NCBI RefSeq assembly: GCF_000226095.1
Contig: NC_016474.1
Coordinates: 496,001-560,000 of the forward strand
Reading direction: 5' to 3'
Source: Thermothelomyces thermophilus ATCC 42464
Taxonomy: Eukaryota; Ascomycota; Sordariomycetes; Sordariales; Chaetomiaceae
Length of the DNA stretch: 64,000 nucleotides
Each line of letters starts with the position of its first letter. The first letter of the stretch is position 1. Below the pieces are notes generated by a model, which saw only the letters and a list, made by a program, of their open reading frames with translations, was not told the origin of the DNA and did no database searches. This document shows, one piece after another, positions 20,538 to 32,217 of the stretch. The translations under genes were made by a program, and so were the position numbers.

Positions 20538-22910
20538 AACCGAGACCGCGGAGGCCTTGTTCGCATCAGTTGCGTGTAATTATGCTGGAAACGAGCGGTG
20601 CAGTCCAACAGGATGCCACTGGGCGTGACGAGTGTAGGTAAATACGCTTTTTTCTGTCCGGAGCTTCAATGCTTCACAAGGCAAGCATCGAGACTCAACT
20701 CATTGCAAATTGCCCTGACCCAGGAGACTGCGGAGTGAGCTTTCTTCCCACTAATTATATACCATCCCCTCACCGACCCCGATCAGAGTGCCTCGTTAAC
20801 GGCCGGCCTTCGCCGTGATCCTTGAATAGCCGACCTTGTTCTTCTTCTGACTGCTTCATTGGCGCAATTATTTGTGAGGAATGGTAGCTAAGACGGTAGT
20901 TGCAGATCCAAACGGTTCTATGTTACATTGGCACCTCGCACCAAGCGCGCCAATGGTATCGTGGGTTTCCTCCCGGTTGAATAGTTTGGTCGACAATGCC
21001 CACGCCCTAGAATAGGGCTCCCAGGCACTGCCTATACTCGGGCTCGCCAAGCAGCGTCGAGGGACCGAGAATCCATGCCGGGAATTTTCATCATTCGCGC
21101 GCAAAGACACATTTTTTAGGTACAAGGTCTGGGTGGTAATTATTACTAGGCCCCGATTGAGTTACTGGAAGGGAAAAGATTGGTCTGCAATTGGTGACGT
21201 AGTGCTTGGTCTGGTAAATACTCAATGATGGCGCCCCACACCGAGAGGGTTAATTAGGCCCGAATTGGGGTCGCGGATGGCTGGTACCCGGCCGTTGGAA
21301 CTTGCAGCGAGGTACTCGGGTTTCTTGACGTCTTTGAGTTTGAGGGATCGTGTTCATTAGGGGCAATCCCAGTTCATCGGGAATTATGGCGACCCTGGGC
21401 GAGTTGGGACCCCTTCTGCCCCGGGACCAGGATGCGTTCCATACCGTATCCGACCTAGACGCCATGACGTATTTCCCATGCGTTCTTCTCAGTTGGCATG
21501 GGCTACCGCTGCTAGGTCAGGTTGAGACTGTCTTAGAATGAGTGGTCAAGTGCCCTTGGATGTTCAACAACTCAGACATCACGGGGACTTCTTTGTCTTA
21601 ACAAAGACTGGTCTCTTGACAAGCCTTCGAAAATGACAAAATGAATATTTAACATGGTAGTTACCTCACATTGTTGTAGTGATCTGCACATGTCCTTACT
21701 GTCTACAAATGAGACATGATGAGTTGGCAGAATTCCGTTGGTGGCCGCAAGGTATTTGCTGGCGCCATGCCGCTCACATAAAAAGCCGTGGATGCACAAG
21801 ACCAAGCCATTAGGTTACAGGGCAGGAGGAGAGACTCCGGCAGATATGCCTGATTGAATATTCGTTCGCCGGCGGCAGTTAGGAAATGACGATGGCATGC
21901 CTTTGCCAAAGATAAGTTAATTAATTAATTTATAAATCTAGGAGAACTAAGAAAGTAAGGTGAGCAGGGATTAGAGCTAAGAATACAAACAACATAAAGT
22001 TTGAGGTACGAAACCAGAATACAATCTCCCCTATACAATCCTTGCTAAGCCACTTTGATTTTGCTATAGGAAGGTGGATGCCATTGAGAGGATGGTCATA
22101 GGCCAACTGTATCAGAGATCACCGCTGGCTTCAGGAGTCTCTGTCCGCCCATTGAACTCCTACAGCTAATACTAAACATCCGGGAATCTGCGAAGAATGG
22201 TGAAGACTTGTAGAGGACTTCTTCAATTGCTACACTGTGGTCGATGGGGTTCGAATAAAAACTCAAAGAGATCTCTAAGTCGAATTTGCTAGCCAATAGC
22301 AAGGTCTGTTGCATTACCCAACAGACGAGTACAATTGTATGACCGCATTTTACTTAATCGACGACAAGACAAGATGTGGGAATGAGAATGTGTGGACAAA
22401 CCCCGTCGCGATCTTTCGTGGAACCCCTTGGTAATGATTCCGACCCAACTCAGTGATATGCGCATTAATTATACACCCTGCCATCTCCCGTCGCCGAGAC
22501 CGGGCTACTACATGCAATGTTCATCCTCTACACCTGCTATTGGTGGCCATCCCATGGTCGGGATCAAGCATGAGGATCTCACTTCTTGGCCTTTCGAAGT
22601 GAACTTTGCTGATATATGTTGTTTTCATCGGCGGGGTCCTTGGTATACTGGTGGGATGAGAGATCATGAAGATAGCCAATGCGCTGCATTCTTTTCCGTC
22701 CCTAGGAGGAACAAGAAATCGGGGAGAACAAAGGGCATTCTAGTCTCGGAAAGAGCCCATTCTACCAGCAGCTTTCATGACGCTAACCGGGCGGCACCTT
22801 CTCCCTTCCTTGCCCTAAGCTCTAGGACAATGAGTATGCCTGCTGATTTTTTTTTTTTTTTTCGGTAGGCACGCATGTCCGGATAACCCCGCTCTATTTG
22901 TCTCCGTTGC
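20538..22910. other. Intergenic, 2.4 kb, GH43 promoter side and 3' side of the HNH gene
   Basis: Contains the GH43 upstream region and a T16 run at 22847-22862, about 50 bp past the stop of the HNH nuclease gene. The 158-codon open frame at 22392-22868 ends in that T run and has no domain, so I do not call it. No RNA gene seen. Confidence 0.6.
20754..20761 (-). promoter_or_regulatory. TATA-like box of the GH43 gene
   Basis: TATATAAT on the minus strand, about 217 bp before the ATG at 20537. Plausible core promoter by position only; no convincing XlnR or CreA array was found around it. Confidence 0.35.
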
Positions 22911-23912
22911 TCAGCACGTATTCAACATGCTTGTCAAAGCCGACTTCTCGGCAGAAGTGACGCTGAGCCCGTAGGAATATTTCACTGTGACCCAGCTCTT
23001 CGCGTACGTGCAGTAGAAAGAAGTCGAGGGCGGCTTCCAGGCATCCGGGGACTTGTCGCCCTTTGCTTGGTTCCTGCCGCAAATGTCAGTTTGAAAACGG
23101 TTTTCACATGAGTCAAGCTAAAAGGAATTCTCGAATCAAAAGTCACATTATCTAGAGCCCAGAAGCTCTCTCGATATAATAGATGCAGAGAAGCGAGGGG
23201 GTAACACGCAAGGGATACTTACACATTGTCCGTAACGGCCCAGAGCTGAGGCAGATCTATGTCGTTTGCAAATTGCGTTCTCTTGGCAGTGGACCAAGTG
23301 TTCGCCCCTGACTGTTGGAGCGGGTTAGTATGTCCCACTGGTGGGACCGCGAATCTTGTGATGGAGGGGTTGGGTTTTTTTTTTGGGGGGGGGGGGGGTT
23401 TCTCTTACGATCCAGGCGTTCTTCAACGGCACCATGTGGTCGATGTCGACGTCGGAGGCTGCCGTCCAGGTAGCTCCGTCGTACGGGGAAACCCAGGTCC
23501 CTGACTGGGCGGCGCAGCTACTGTCGGTCACCACGTTGGTGCCATCTCGCTTCAAGACGTACTCCCTGATGCCCGGGCGATGTCAGTCAGTCGCCGAAAC
23601 AAAACAGTAAGGTAGGTAGTCAGGGAGTCGCGAGCGCATACCTGGTGTTGCAGGCACCGCTGACCGTCTCCCAGTGGGGGAACAAGTCGCGGCTGTAGTT
23701 GCCGTCGTCGTACGCAGCCTTGACGGTCAGGGCGGCTAGCTGACTCTTGGCTGTCGAAGCTGAAGGGATGCCGGGCTGCATTTACATGTGAGATGGCGTG
23801 CGATGTTGGCTAGTATTGAGTAGAGTAGTTGTAACACACTTACTGGAGTAGGGACTGGCGTGGGTACGGCCAATGCCATCCCCAGAAGGGGACTGAGAAC
23901 AAACAACTTCAT
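22911..23912 (-). CDS. Secreted small HNH nuclease (DUF1524/GmrSD-type), five exons
   Basis: Exons 23844-23912, 23642-23775, 23409-23565, 23223-23311 and 22911-23073 (all GT-AG) join to 203 residues. Residues 1-15 form a signal peptide (MKLFVLSPLLGMALA) followed by a Pro/Thr repeat. The catalytic motif DVDIDHMVPLKNAW contains His111. Conserved NVNQAKGDKSPDAW and cysteines (C66, C85, a Cys in FYCTY and the penultimate Cys) are typical of fungal extracellular DUF1524 nucleases, thought to cut DNA or RNA with a metal ion. The substrate here is unknown: nutrient scavenging or action against other cells are both possible. The ATG is at 23912; the codon two before it is not a start. Intron 3 carries C14 then A10 on the sense strand and a textbook TACTAAC branch point. 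Confidence 0.88.
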
Positions 23913-25121
23913 TTTCACGCCACCCGGTGCTGATGACTACGAGGTTTGGTAGCTTGTTGTGTGGCCGCTCCCGACGAGACGGCGGCGGGCTCAGGGGCAC
24001 AAGTTGACGATGATGAATAAGAATCCAGGTACCTACTACCTCAGGTCCCGAGGGTAAGGCGTAAATATGCATGGATGTATGTACACAAGCATGGGGCGTG
24101 CACGCGATGCAGCGCAGAGCTCCGACATTCCGCGATGAACCTACCTCATATGGAAGGCAGTTAAGGACCTGTTTCAACACCCATACCCAATCCGAGAACG
24201 TAATTAGATCTTGGTATGTATGTACACATGCGGGCCCGGCAGCCGGCGTACACTAATGCCGGCACGATGTCACTGGCACCGGGGCAACTCCCATGACTGA
24301 ATCTAGGTTCCAGTCAAGTCGAGAGATGCCGTCACGCCGCGATAGTGTTGTTTGTCTGAGGTGGGAGGGCTCTGGGAAATAGTAAGGGTCGCGCTTCAGG
24401 GGTACTCCATAGGGGGCCTCTGAACCGCCTTGGAGCTTCCACGTGCGACCGACAACCCCGCAGGTCAGTGGCCGGCGCCATCGTCAACCTTCCTGATCGG
24501 GACCTTCCGGGCGGGAGCTTCCGCTGGCCAGCCAATCAATTCGGCGGAGCGGCACAACGTGTGTCGCTAATCATTACCGGATGCCGTTGTCATGGCCGCC
24601 GAGGCTACTGATAAAAGAATAGAATAGCACTAACACTAGTTAACTGGTAGCACAACCGAGCCCCTCATCAAAGGCGCGCTTGTCAGATTACGATACCGAG
24701 CCGTGACTAGATGTCCGATGGCTGGGTTACTCAACACCACACAGGACCTAAGTTGGTAGATGCTACATTGTAAGTAGATATGTAGGTAGGTATGGAGACC
24801 TCTACAGGTAGACACCTTTAGGTGTGTGTACCTAGGCAGGTAATTAAGTCCCTAGGTAGATCAGGTATGTAAGGTATGAACGGAGAAGCCTCAACATCAA
24901 AGTGCATCCAATTCTCGCTGAAGAGACGGATAATATCGGGAAGGCCGTCTTTTGTGTCGCCGTCGTAGTCTGACCGAATTCGGGTATTGGTCCGAAAAGA
25001 AGAGGAGAAAAACAGTATAAATTAAGAAGTACAGCAGGAGGGAGAAACAGCCAAGAGATAATTAAAAAAACGCGCAATGCGCGAATAAGTCCAGCCACCT
25101 TTTTTCCTTCTATTGAAGGCG
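23913..25121. other. Intergenic, 1.2 kb
   Basis: Upstream of the HNH gene. Holds scattered GTATGTAC/GTACACA motifs (24072, 24212) and a TAGGTAGG-rich stretch (24770-24860). Minus-strand open frames at 24332-24535 and 24844-25098 have no support. Confidence 0.6.
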
Positions 25122-27211
25122 CTAACTACTTGACTGTGGGACACCATGCTCTTCGCTACCCGACTTCTTAGCGGCAACGCCGACCTGCTCAGAGCCCGGC
25201 ACCCCATCTCCGCCCTCTTTCTGCCCTTCCGCCGAAGGTGACTCGGCGGCTGGCTTTCTCGAGAAAGGGTTGATGCTTGTCGGCACCGCCATGCTCGCCA
25301 TGGTCGGGAGAGAGGGCACGATGTTGGGGATCGCGGGGGGCATGCTCGGGAAGTTGACGGCGGGCATCGATACCCGGGGCATCTCGACCGTCGGCAGCTT
25401 CGAGGGCAGGTATGCGCGGAGGGTGGTGCCCGTCTGCTGGGCGACGCCGAACAAGTACCTGAGGTAGGCCCTCTTCTGGTCGGATTCATCCTTGCCCTCA
25501 CCGCCGTCACCGCCGTCCTCGCCAGCGTCCTGTGGGAGACCTTTGTCGATGTCGTCGGGCAAAGGAACAAGCGAGGCCGCGGCGGCAATGTCGATCGGGG
25601 ATTCGTCGGGGACCTCGTCGTCCACGTCCATGCCCGCGTCCTCCACGGAGTCTTGTCCCGCCGCCGCCGCCATGCGCTCCTCCGCCTTCTCAACACCCTC
25701 GTTGTCGACGGCTTTTGCGACAGCTTCCGTCTCGGCCAGCTCAGCAGGCGGCGCCTCCTGGAACCTGGGGTCGTCGTAGATGTCCGTCTCGTCGTTGAAC
25801 CAATCGATCACCAGCTCGGCGGCGTCGTTGGTCATCCTGTCGTAGTTCTTGTTCTTCTCCTTCCGGAACAGGCCGATGTGTGCGTCGATCTCGTCCTTGG
25901 CCCCCTCGACGACGTGCCTCGCGAAGAGCGCCGCCTCGGCCGCGTCCCCGTCGGAGGGAACCGCGCAGAAGGTCCTCTCGGGCACAAAGTAGCCGCCGCT
26001 CCAGTAGCCGTTCTCTCCGAGCGAGGCGTACACGTCGCGGACCCCGACCCCCCTCAGCGCGGCCAGCCGGTGCAGCCGCCGGCCCAGCTCGTTGGGCTTG
26101 AGCAGCGCGCCGACAAAGGCGAAGTGGTCCGCCAGCCAGGAGAAGCTCCGGCCGACGTTGCCGCGGTTGACGTAGGCGAGCCCCTGGCCGAGCGCGTCGA
26201 CCGACTGGCGGTACCCGCGGACGACGTCGCGGCGGTTCAGGTTCCGCACGGCGTGCGCCCCTTCGGCGATCTCCCTGCGGTGCACAAAGGCGGCTACGCC
26301 CCCGGCGGCGATGATGCCCACGGCCCCCGTGCGCACGGCGACCAGCTGCCATGCCTTCCAGGCCGGGCTGGCCGTCGTCGTCGTCGTGGTTGTGGCGCCG
26401 CTTAGGGCGCGTCTGGAGGCGAGGCGCGAGAGCGCGGCGGGCGTGGCGGCCGACAGGGCCGTCATGACGTTGAAGACGTTGCTGACTTTCTGGTAGTGCG
26501 AGAAGGCGCCGTAGACGAACATGGACCGGGCCAGGCCGTTGAAGGGCGTGTCGAAGGCGAGGATGCCCTGGATGAGCGGGAAGAGGGGGCGGTCCGGAGA
26601 CTCGTTCTGGCGGTGCTCATCGAGGATGCCGAACAGACAGTCGGTCGCGACGAAGCCGCTGGGGAGATATGTGAGCAACGTTGGACAAAGGGGACCTTAT
26701 CTCACCCTCTCAAGGTCTCTCGCGAATAGTCTCGGAGTGGGTTGGGGGTGGCTCACCCCATTGAATGTGCAACCAGCACGACCCCTACTTCCCGGTCGTT
26801 GGGAGGCCAGGGGTTATCCAGATGGGCCTTGCGCAACTCCATGACGCGCTCCTTGAGCCTGGCCTTGAGGGTCAGAGTTCCGACGGGATCAACCACGGGG
26901 CGAGGGACTGATTATGAATAAACCGAGGCGGCCTCTCTTACCACTCGCAAAACGCAGCGGCGCTTTGCGCGAGCTCCCCGCGGGTCTCATACTTGGGATA
27001 GACGACCGACTCCACCATGTGGTCAGGCAGGTTGTTGGCGACGGTGTCCCTGAGATGCGTCGGGAAATCACCGAAAGTGAAGTCGGTCCCCTGCGAATTG
27101 ATGCATCCCGTTATCGTTAGCGGGGGAGATGCGACGACTTCCTGAACGGAGGGGGGCGCCGCATGGTACCTTGAAGCCGTGGATAAACACGAGTAGCAGT
27201 ATTCGCTTCAT
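25122..27211 (-). CDS. Serine hydrolase with DUF676/lipase-like alpha/beta fold, four exons
   Basis: Exons 27170-27211, 26942-27090, 26757-26858 and 25122-26658 give 609 residues, every junction GT-AG and in frame. The first exon reads MKRILLLVFIHGFK, an oxyanion-type HGF motif at the very start. The nucleophile elbow AHSMGGF is split across the last intron. The FDTPFNGLA segment follows, as in DUF676-type serine esterases. The long second half has a hydrophobic stretch (AVGIIAAGGVAAFV, a possible membrane segment), an acidic region and a Pro/Ser-rich low-complexity tail. Fungal relatives are uncharacterised; activity on lipids or acyl esters is inference. The first three small exons are easy to miss: a start placed in the last exon would lose the catalytic serine. 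Confidence 0.85.
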
Positions 27212-27877
27212 TGTAGTGCTGTGGTGATCGTCTCGCGTACAAGTGAAAATTAATAAGGTAAATTTATGTGCGTGTACCCGCACAATGTGGTTCACAACAA
27301 TATTAATATTCGAGAGTTTCCAGGCTTCAACAAGTCTCAAACTTGGGGGAGCAACAATATTTCTCTACAAATGATGGCGAGTCGCTGTGTGGCGTTTCCC
27401 CAGTCTTACAGCTACACTCGGATGCTCGGGGCGTCATTGTGTACGTCATGGCAAGTTGTGAACACGACTCTCAATACACGGCCTAAGTAATTAATAGATT
27501 AATTAACATCTATATTTCTTTCGTTTTTGCGGGCCACTAATCTTTTTGGGGTCTGAAAATCAGAAGCTATGCTGTGAATTTTCTTTTTTCTTTCCGAGAG
27601 TGACCATGATGATTCGAGGATGAGTTCAATGGATCCTGCTTTTGGAGTACGTAGGTACCTAATCAAGGTATTTTACTTAGCTAACGGCTCCTCCAGACTT
27701 ACATGTTTAACGGTTTAAGATTCAGTCATGCTGCCTCAGTCGACGGAGAAAGAACAAGCTGAAAATATTACAGTTTCAAAACAGTCCCCGAGAGTCACAG
27801 AGCTTCGTCCTTATTTTGAGGTAACTATAACAATCCATACATGGTTGGAGGTGCTGACGGTTATTCCCGTTGGGTTG
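27212..27877. other. Intergenic, about 0.7 kb
   Basis: Upstream of the hydrolase and downstream of the complex I gene, both on the minus strand. AT-rich, with AATTAATTA-type stretches near 27488-27506. No gene seen. Confidence 0.6.
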
Positions 27878-28623
27878 TTACTTCCGATACCACATTCTCG
27901 TGATCTTGGTCCGGCGCATCTTCCTCTGCAACTGAAAGATTCCGTACAGCAACGCGTCGGGGGTGGGCGGGCAACCGGGAACGTAAATGTCGACGGGTAT
28001 AATCCGATCGACTCCTCGGACGACCGAGTAGCTATAGTGGTAGTACCCGCCGCCATTCGCACAGGACCCCATGCTGATAACCCATTTGGGGTCTGGCATC
28101 TGGTCGTAGCACAGTCGGACGGCTGGCGCCATCTTGTTGGTCACGGTGCCGGCCACAATCATGACGTCGGCCTGTCGAGGGCTGGCGCGGAAGATGATGC
28201 CTTGGCGGTCGTTGTCATAACGGGGCATGGACACGTGCATCATCTCAACGCCGCAGCAAGCCAGTCCGAACGTCAGCGGCCACAAAGAACCCTGCCTGGC
28301 CCAGTTGACCAGAGCATCCACCGTTGTCCTGGTCGAGACGTGGGTAAGTCACCACTGGAGCCCAAGAACGAGGAGGGATTCAGTTATTGTTCGGCTTACA
28401 ACACATATTCGGCAACGGCAGTTGGCTTACTTTCTGTAGACAAGGAGGTTGTTGGACGGGGAGAAAGGGGAGCACGAGGCCGGCGAGATGCTGATGCTGA
28501 TTCGCCGGCCGTGCTGTGTCCCCTGACTCCGGATGTTGAAGGGGCAGGAAGTGAGCTTCGTTGACGCAGTATTAACGGTGCAACCGGGACATTCCGAGCA
28601 AGTGTATTGATATGTGGGCGCAT
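27878..28623 (-). CDS. NDUFS7: Mitochondrial complex I 20-kDa (PSST/NuoB) iron-sulfur subunit
   Basis: Exons 28400-28623 and 27878-28328 (GT-AG) give 224 residues. The subunit holds cluster N2 at the end of the iron-sulfur chain and lines the ubiquinone site of NADH:ubiquinone oxidoreductase in the mitochondrial inner membrane. N2 ligands are visible: the tandem cysteines of [11 protein letters not shown], the cysteine of [10 protein letters not shown] and that of [12 protein letters not shown]. Residues 1 to about 60 are Arg/Ser/Pro-rich, a mitochondrial presequence ([22 protein letters not shown]). The intron separates the presequence from [15 protein letters not shown]. It is divergent from the zinc-finger regulator, sharing a 436-bp intergenic region. 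Length is normal for fungi. Identification is firm. Confidence 0.97.
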
Positions 28624-29059
28624 ATTGTGGTTTGGTCGTAGTAGCCCGGACAATCAACTCTCAAGTGATCGAGGCCGAATGAAAGCTATGGGAATGGACA
28701 TAATAGACGAAGAGCAGGAAGGGAGAGGGACAAAGGGGAAGTGGTCCTTATTATCCTCGCGCATCGAGTTAACCAGAACCCGAGCCACATTATCCAAAAT
28801 CGAGAAGGGAAAACCCCGGCCATGTGCGAAGTCGCCGGCGTTTACTGTCTTTCTCAAACCATTCTTGGACGGCGGTGACAGTGCGGGTTCAATCATGAGG
28901 TTCACTTACACGGGGCCCGTTCCGTTCCGACCCAGCGCTACTTTTCGTACAGGGATGATTCTGCCCAATTAAATGAGGCGCTCCCCATCGGCATTCACCC
29001 ACTTCTCGGACTCAACCCACCTTCCCACTCAACACTCGACAACCTCATCCCACGAATCG
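28624..29059. other. Divergent promoter region between NDUFS7 and the regulator
   Basis: 436 bp between two divergently transcribed start codons. The open frames here (for example 28607-28972 plus) do not connect to either gene. No specific binding site recognised. Confidence 0.5.
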
Positions 29060-31505
29060 ATGGCACTACCCACAAGATTTGCTTGCAGTCTTTGCGGTAG
29101 GCAATATCGGCACAAGAGCCATCTGCACAGACATGAAGCAACCCGTTAGTCTCACCCTAAGCAAAGTGGCACTCGCAATGCTACTGCTATTACTAGTTGC
29201 CCCTGATTCAACCGTTATTGCGTCTCAGTCTCTTCTGGGAAGCAAAGGTACCAGTTAGGCACTGCTAACCATGTGGACTTTTCAGACTCAGGATCTGGCG
29301 ACTTTAGATGTCAGTATTGCAACAAAGGCTTTGGAAGAAGGTACGCGTCTTGTGGGATATTATTCCATTAATTAATTAGGTTTTCTCGCGCCCTCCCGCT
29401 TCTGACCCGTGGACGTCAAAACATCTTGGCAGAGACGTCTGGCGCAAACACTACCTAAGCTGTACAAATAACAACAACCGCGATGGGCCTCCTCCAGCAG
29501 CCAAGAGGGGGAAAAAGGTCAAGGCATGCGATGCTTGCTTCCGCAGCAAGCTCTCTTGCGACGGGGTCTCACCTTGTACGAGGTGCAAGTCTCGGCACGC
29601 CACATGCACATACGCAAGGGTGCAGAACAACAACCGCAGCGTGTCCCTAGACCCGTCCCCCAGCGCCACCGACACCAACGGGGCTGGCTTGCCGAGAGCT
29701 GACGCGCATCACTCGGCACGCCTTACTCCGGTCACCAAGGATGACGAGACTGGGACTCCGATATCGTTTCTCCTCACTCTGACCAACCCCAGAGCTGAGT
29801 CGATGATCGAGGCCTTTCTCGAGGAGCCGAGCCGTGACGACATCCCCAGCATCGAGCTCCAGCCGGACACCAGCATTCCCACCGACCCGGACCAGGAGAC
29901 GGCATCCGCAGACATGTTCTTCCTCCCTTGGGCCCTGGACCAGAACCCTCCGGGGCCCTTCCCCGAGCTCGTACCCTGGCAAAGCCCCAGCCTGCGCGAG
30001 GAGGAAGAAGGCGTCGATTCCGTCCTCCAGCCGACCGTGGCCGCGCTCACGTCCCTGCACGCCGCCCTCGCGGCCACCACCACCACCACCAACGGCTCCT
30101 CGCGCGGCGACGCCTTCGACCCGGCCCTCGCTGGCCGCGTCTTCACCCGCTCCAACCGGGACATCTTCCTGCCGATCTACTTCCGCTTCACCCACCGCCA
30201 CGTCCCGCTCATCCACCGCCCCACCTTCGACCCGGCCGCCTCCGCCCCGGCCCTCGTCCTGGCCGTCTTCCTCTGCGGCGCCCTCTACGCCCCGCCGCGG
30301 GACTGCGTCCTCGCCGTCCGCGGCTGCTTCCCCCTCGCCGAGGAATACGTCTTCCGGCGGCTGGAGGGGCTGCTCCGGCTGCACGAGCACGAGCACGAGC
30401 ACAGCGAGCGAGACGCAGAACCACGCGCGGGGAAGGAGTCGGAGCGGTATGATCCGGAGCGCGAGCGGGAAACGTACGAGACCCTCCAGGCCGCGCTGCT
30501 CGTGCACGGCGCGCAGTTCATGATGAACGATCCCGCCGCGAGGAGCACCGCCTGGGCGGCGAGGTGGCCGGCCCTGGTCGGTGCCGTGAGGCGGCTGGGG
30601 CTGACGAGCGCGAGGCAGACGCAGTCGCCCGACGCGGAGGCGGGGGAAATCGACTGGGGGAGGTGGGTAAGGGACGAGGTCAGGATCAGGTTCGTGTTGG
30701 CCTTTCCTTTTCGTATCTATAATCACCCTCCTCTGCTCTGCCCCCCCCCCCTTTTCTCTCTTTTCTTTCCTTCTTTCTTTCTTTGCGACCTCTCTTTCTT
30801 GTTGTGGTTGATTGCTTTGATGTTCTCGCTGACAGCGCAAAGAATTTCCAATGCGGTCTTCCTCACCGACTGGCAGCAGTGTGGCGTGTTCCATCTGCCG
30901 GTGCTTTCAACATTCCACGAGATGACCGCAGACATGCCCTCTCTGCCGGATCTGTGGGAGGCCAAAGACGCTGCCGAGTTTCGAGCCGCCATCGAAGCGA
31001 ACGGGCGAGGCTGTTGGCGGCGATCCGCATCCCTCCGCGACTGCACCGACGCGCTGGTTGCCGAGTCTTGGTCAGGGGTCAAGGGTTTCCCGCTTAAGAA
31101 CCTCACGTGTCTCGATCACCTCATTCTTAGTACAGGTAGGCACCCATCCCCTCCATCTCGCATTCTTGAACACTTAGCTCATGGGTGAGGGGGGTGAGGG
31201 AAGCCATTCATGTCATGATCGGCTCTGCCCGTTTTGTGTCGCTACTCCGGCCTTGTATCCCGGTCCTCCGCCGAGCGATAGACCGGTGGCAAGAGCTGTG
31301 GCACGCAACTGTCAGCAAGATTGATGACGAAGAGCTGCGCACGAGCGGCTTCTTTAGGCACTGTGGCGAATACGGCTGGCTCGCTAGGGCTTTGTTGAAA
31401 GAATCGCTAGAGGGGAAGGACAGAGACTCGCCATATTACCGACGAATCGGTCATGCTACACCAAAAGAGCTGCATGATCTGTTGCGTAAACTGAGGGAGG
31501 GATGA
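29060..31505 (+). CDS. Transcription factor with two C2H2-type fingers and a Zn2Cys6 cluster, five exons
   Basis: Exons 29060-29144, 29286-29340, 29433-30689, 30843-31135 and 31204-31505 give 663 residues. Finger 1: C9, C12, H25, H29; the H29 codon is split by intron 1. Finger 2: C37, C40, H53, C57. A perfect Zn2Cys6 cluster follows: C79, C82, C89, C95, C98, C105. The middle (about 190-480) is the fungal-specific regulator domain, with RIR...DWQ and EMT.DMP...LWEA motifs. Such proteins are nuclear activators or repressors of accessory metabolism; the target is unknown, and the neighbouring MFS gene is the obvious candidate. Intron 3 (30690-30842) uses a weak donor GTTCGT and an AAAG acceptor and contains C11; I chose it because it restores the spacing seen in relatives, so that junction is less certain than the others. 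Confidence 0.85.
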
Positions 31506-32217
31506 AAGATTGCGAATTGGAGCTTGGTTATTATTCCCTGCGAAGGCTGTGTCTGGGCCCGCATTGCACTAACATAGACAATCTCCAATCTTACAGAAGA
31601 GCAGACAGCTCGCTCTTTACCAAAGATGTCGGTGATAACTGTTCGGTTCCTATCGTTGGAGAGAGTTGAAGTTGTTGGTTTGAAGACGACAATTCAAACG
31701 GGTGGAACGAGCTGTACCGCCGGGGAGAGAAAAGGAGTCAAGGAACCAATTAGATGAAAACGCCCTATTTACTCCCTCGCCGATGAAACCGTCATAGGTT
31801 CGTTTAGACGAGTGTGTCTTGGGCTCGAGTGTAAGGTGATTTGCTCTATGCTCTGGTCTAGGAGAGGACAGCTTTCAGAGCAGCCCCATTTCCAAGCCCG
31901 TTTAGGTCTGCGTTGGATAAGGAAAGAAGACAACAAGAGAAACGAAAGGAAAAATAAAGAGAAAGGGGGCAAGTCGGGGGGGGGGATTGAGAATGCGGCA
32001 ATTTTTGGTGTCAAACAAATGAATGCGACTTTTCGTGATCTATATAAGGTGCCTATGCACTAAGTATATATCTCTGCGTATCTGGTAAGGTGCTTTGTTT
32101 TCTCCATACATCAGCCCGTTGACTTCTCCCATTTCATAACTCATGATTAACCCAATCATCACTCCTGAGCCCCATAATGTAGGTAGATACCTCAGTCATC
32201 TCTCAAGTCATTAACGA
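31506..32217. other. Intergenic between convergent genes
   Basis: About 0.7 kb, 3' sides of the regulator and the MFS transporter. Contains a purine-rich stretch and a G10 run (31976-31985). No gene seen. Confidence 0.55.

Noticed and set aside
22392-22868. 158-codon plus-strand frame
   Set aside because: Ends in a Phe run encoded by the T16 tract, no domain, no splice partners.
27728-28564. 278-codon plus-strand open frame
   Set aside because: Antisense to NDUFS7, which is unmistakable on the other strand.
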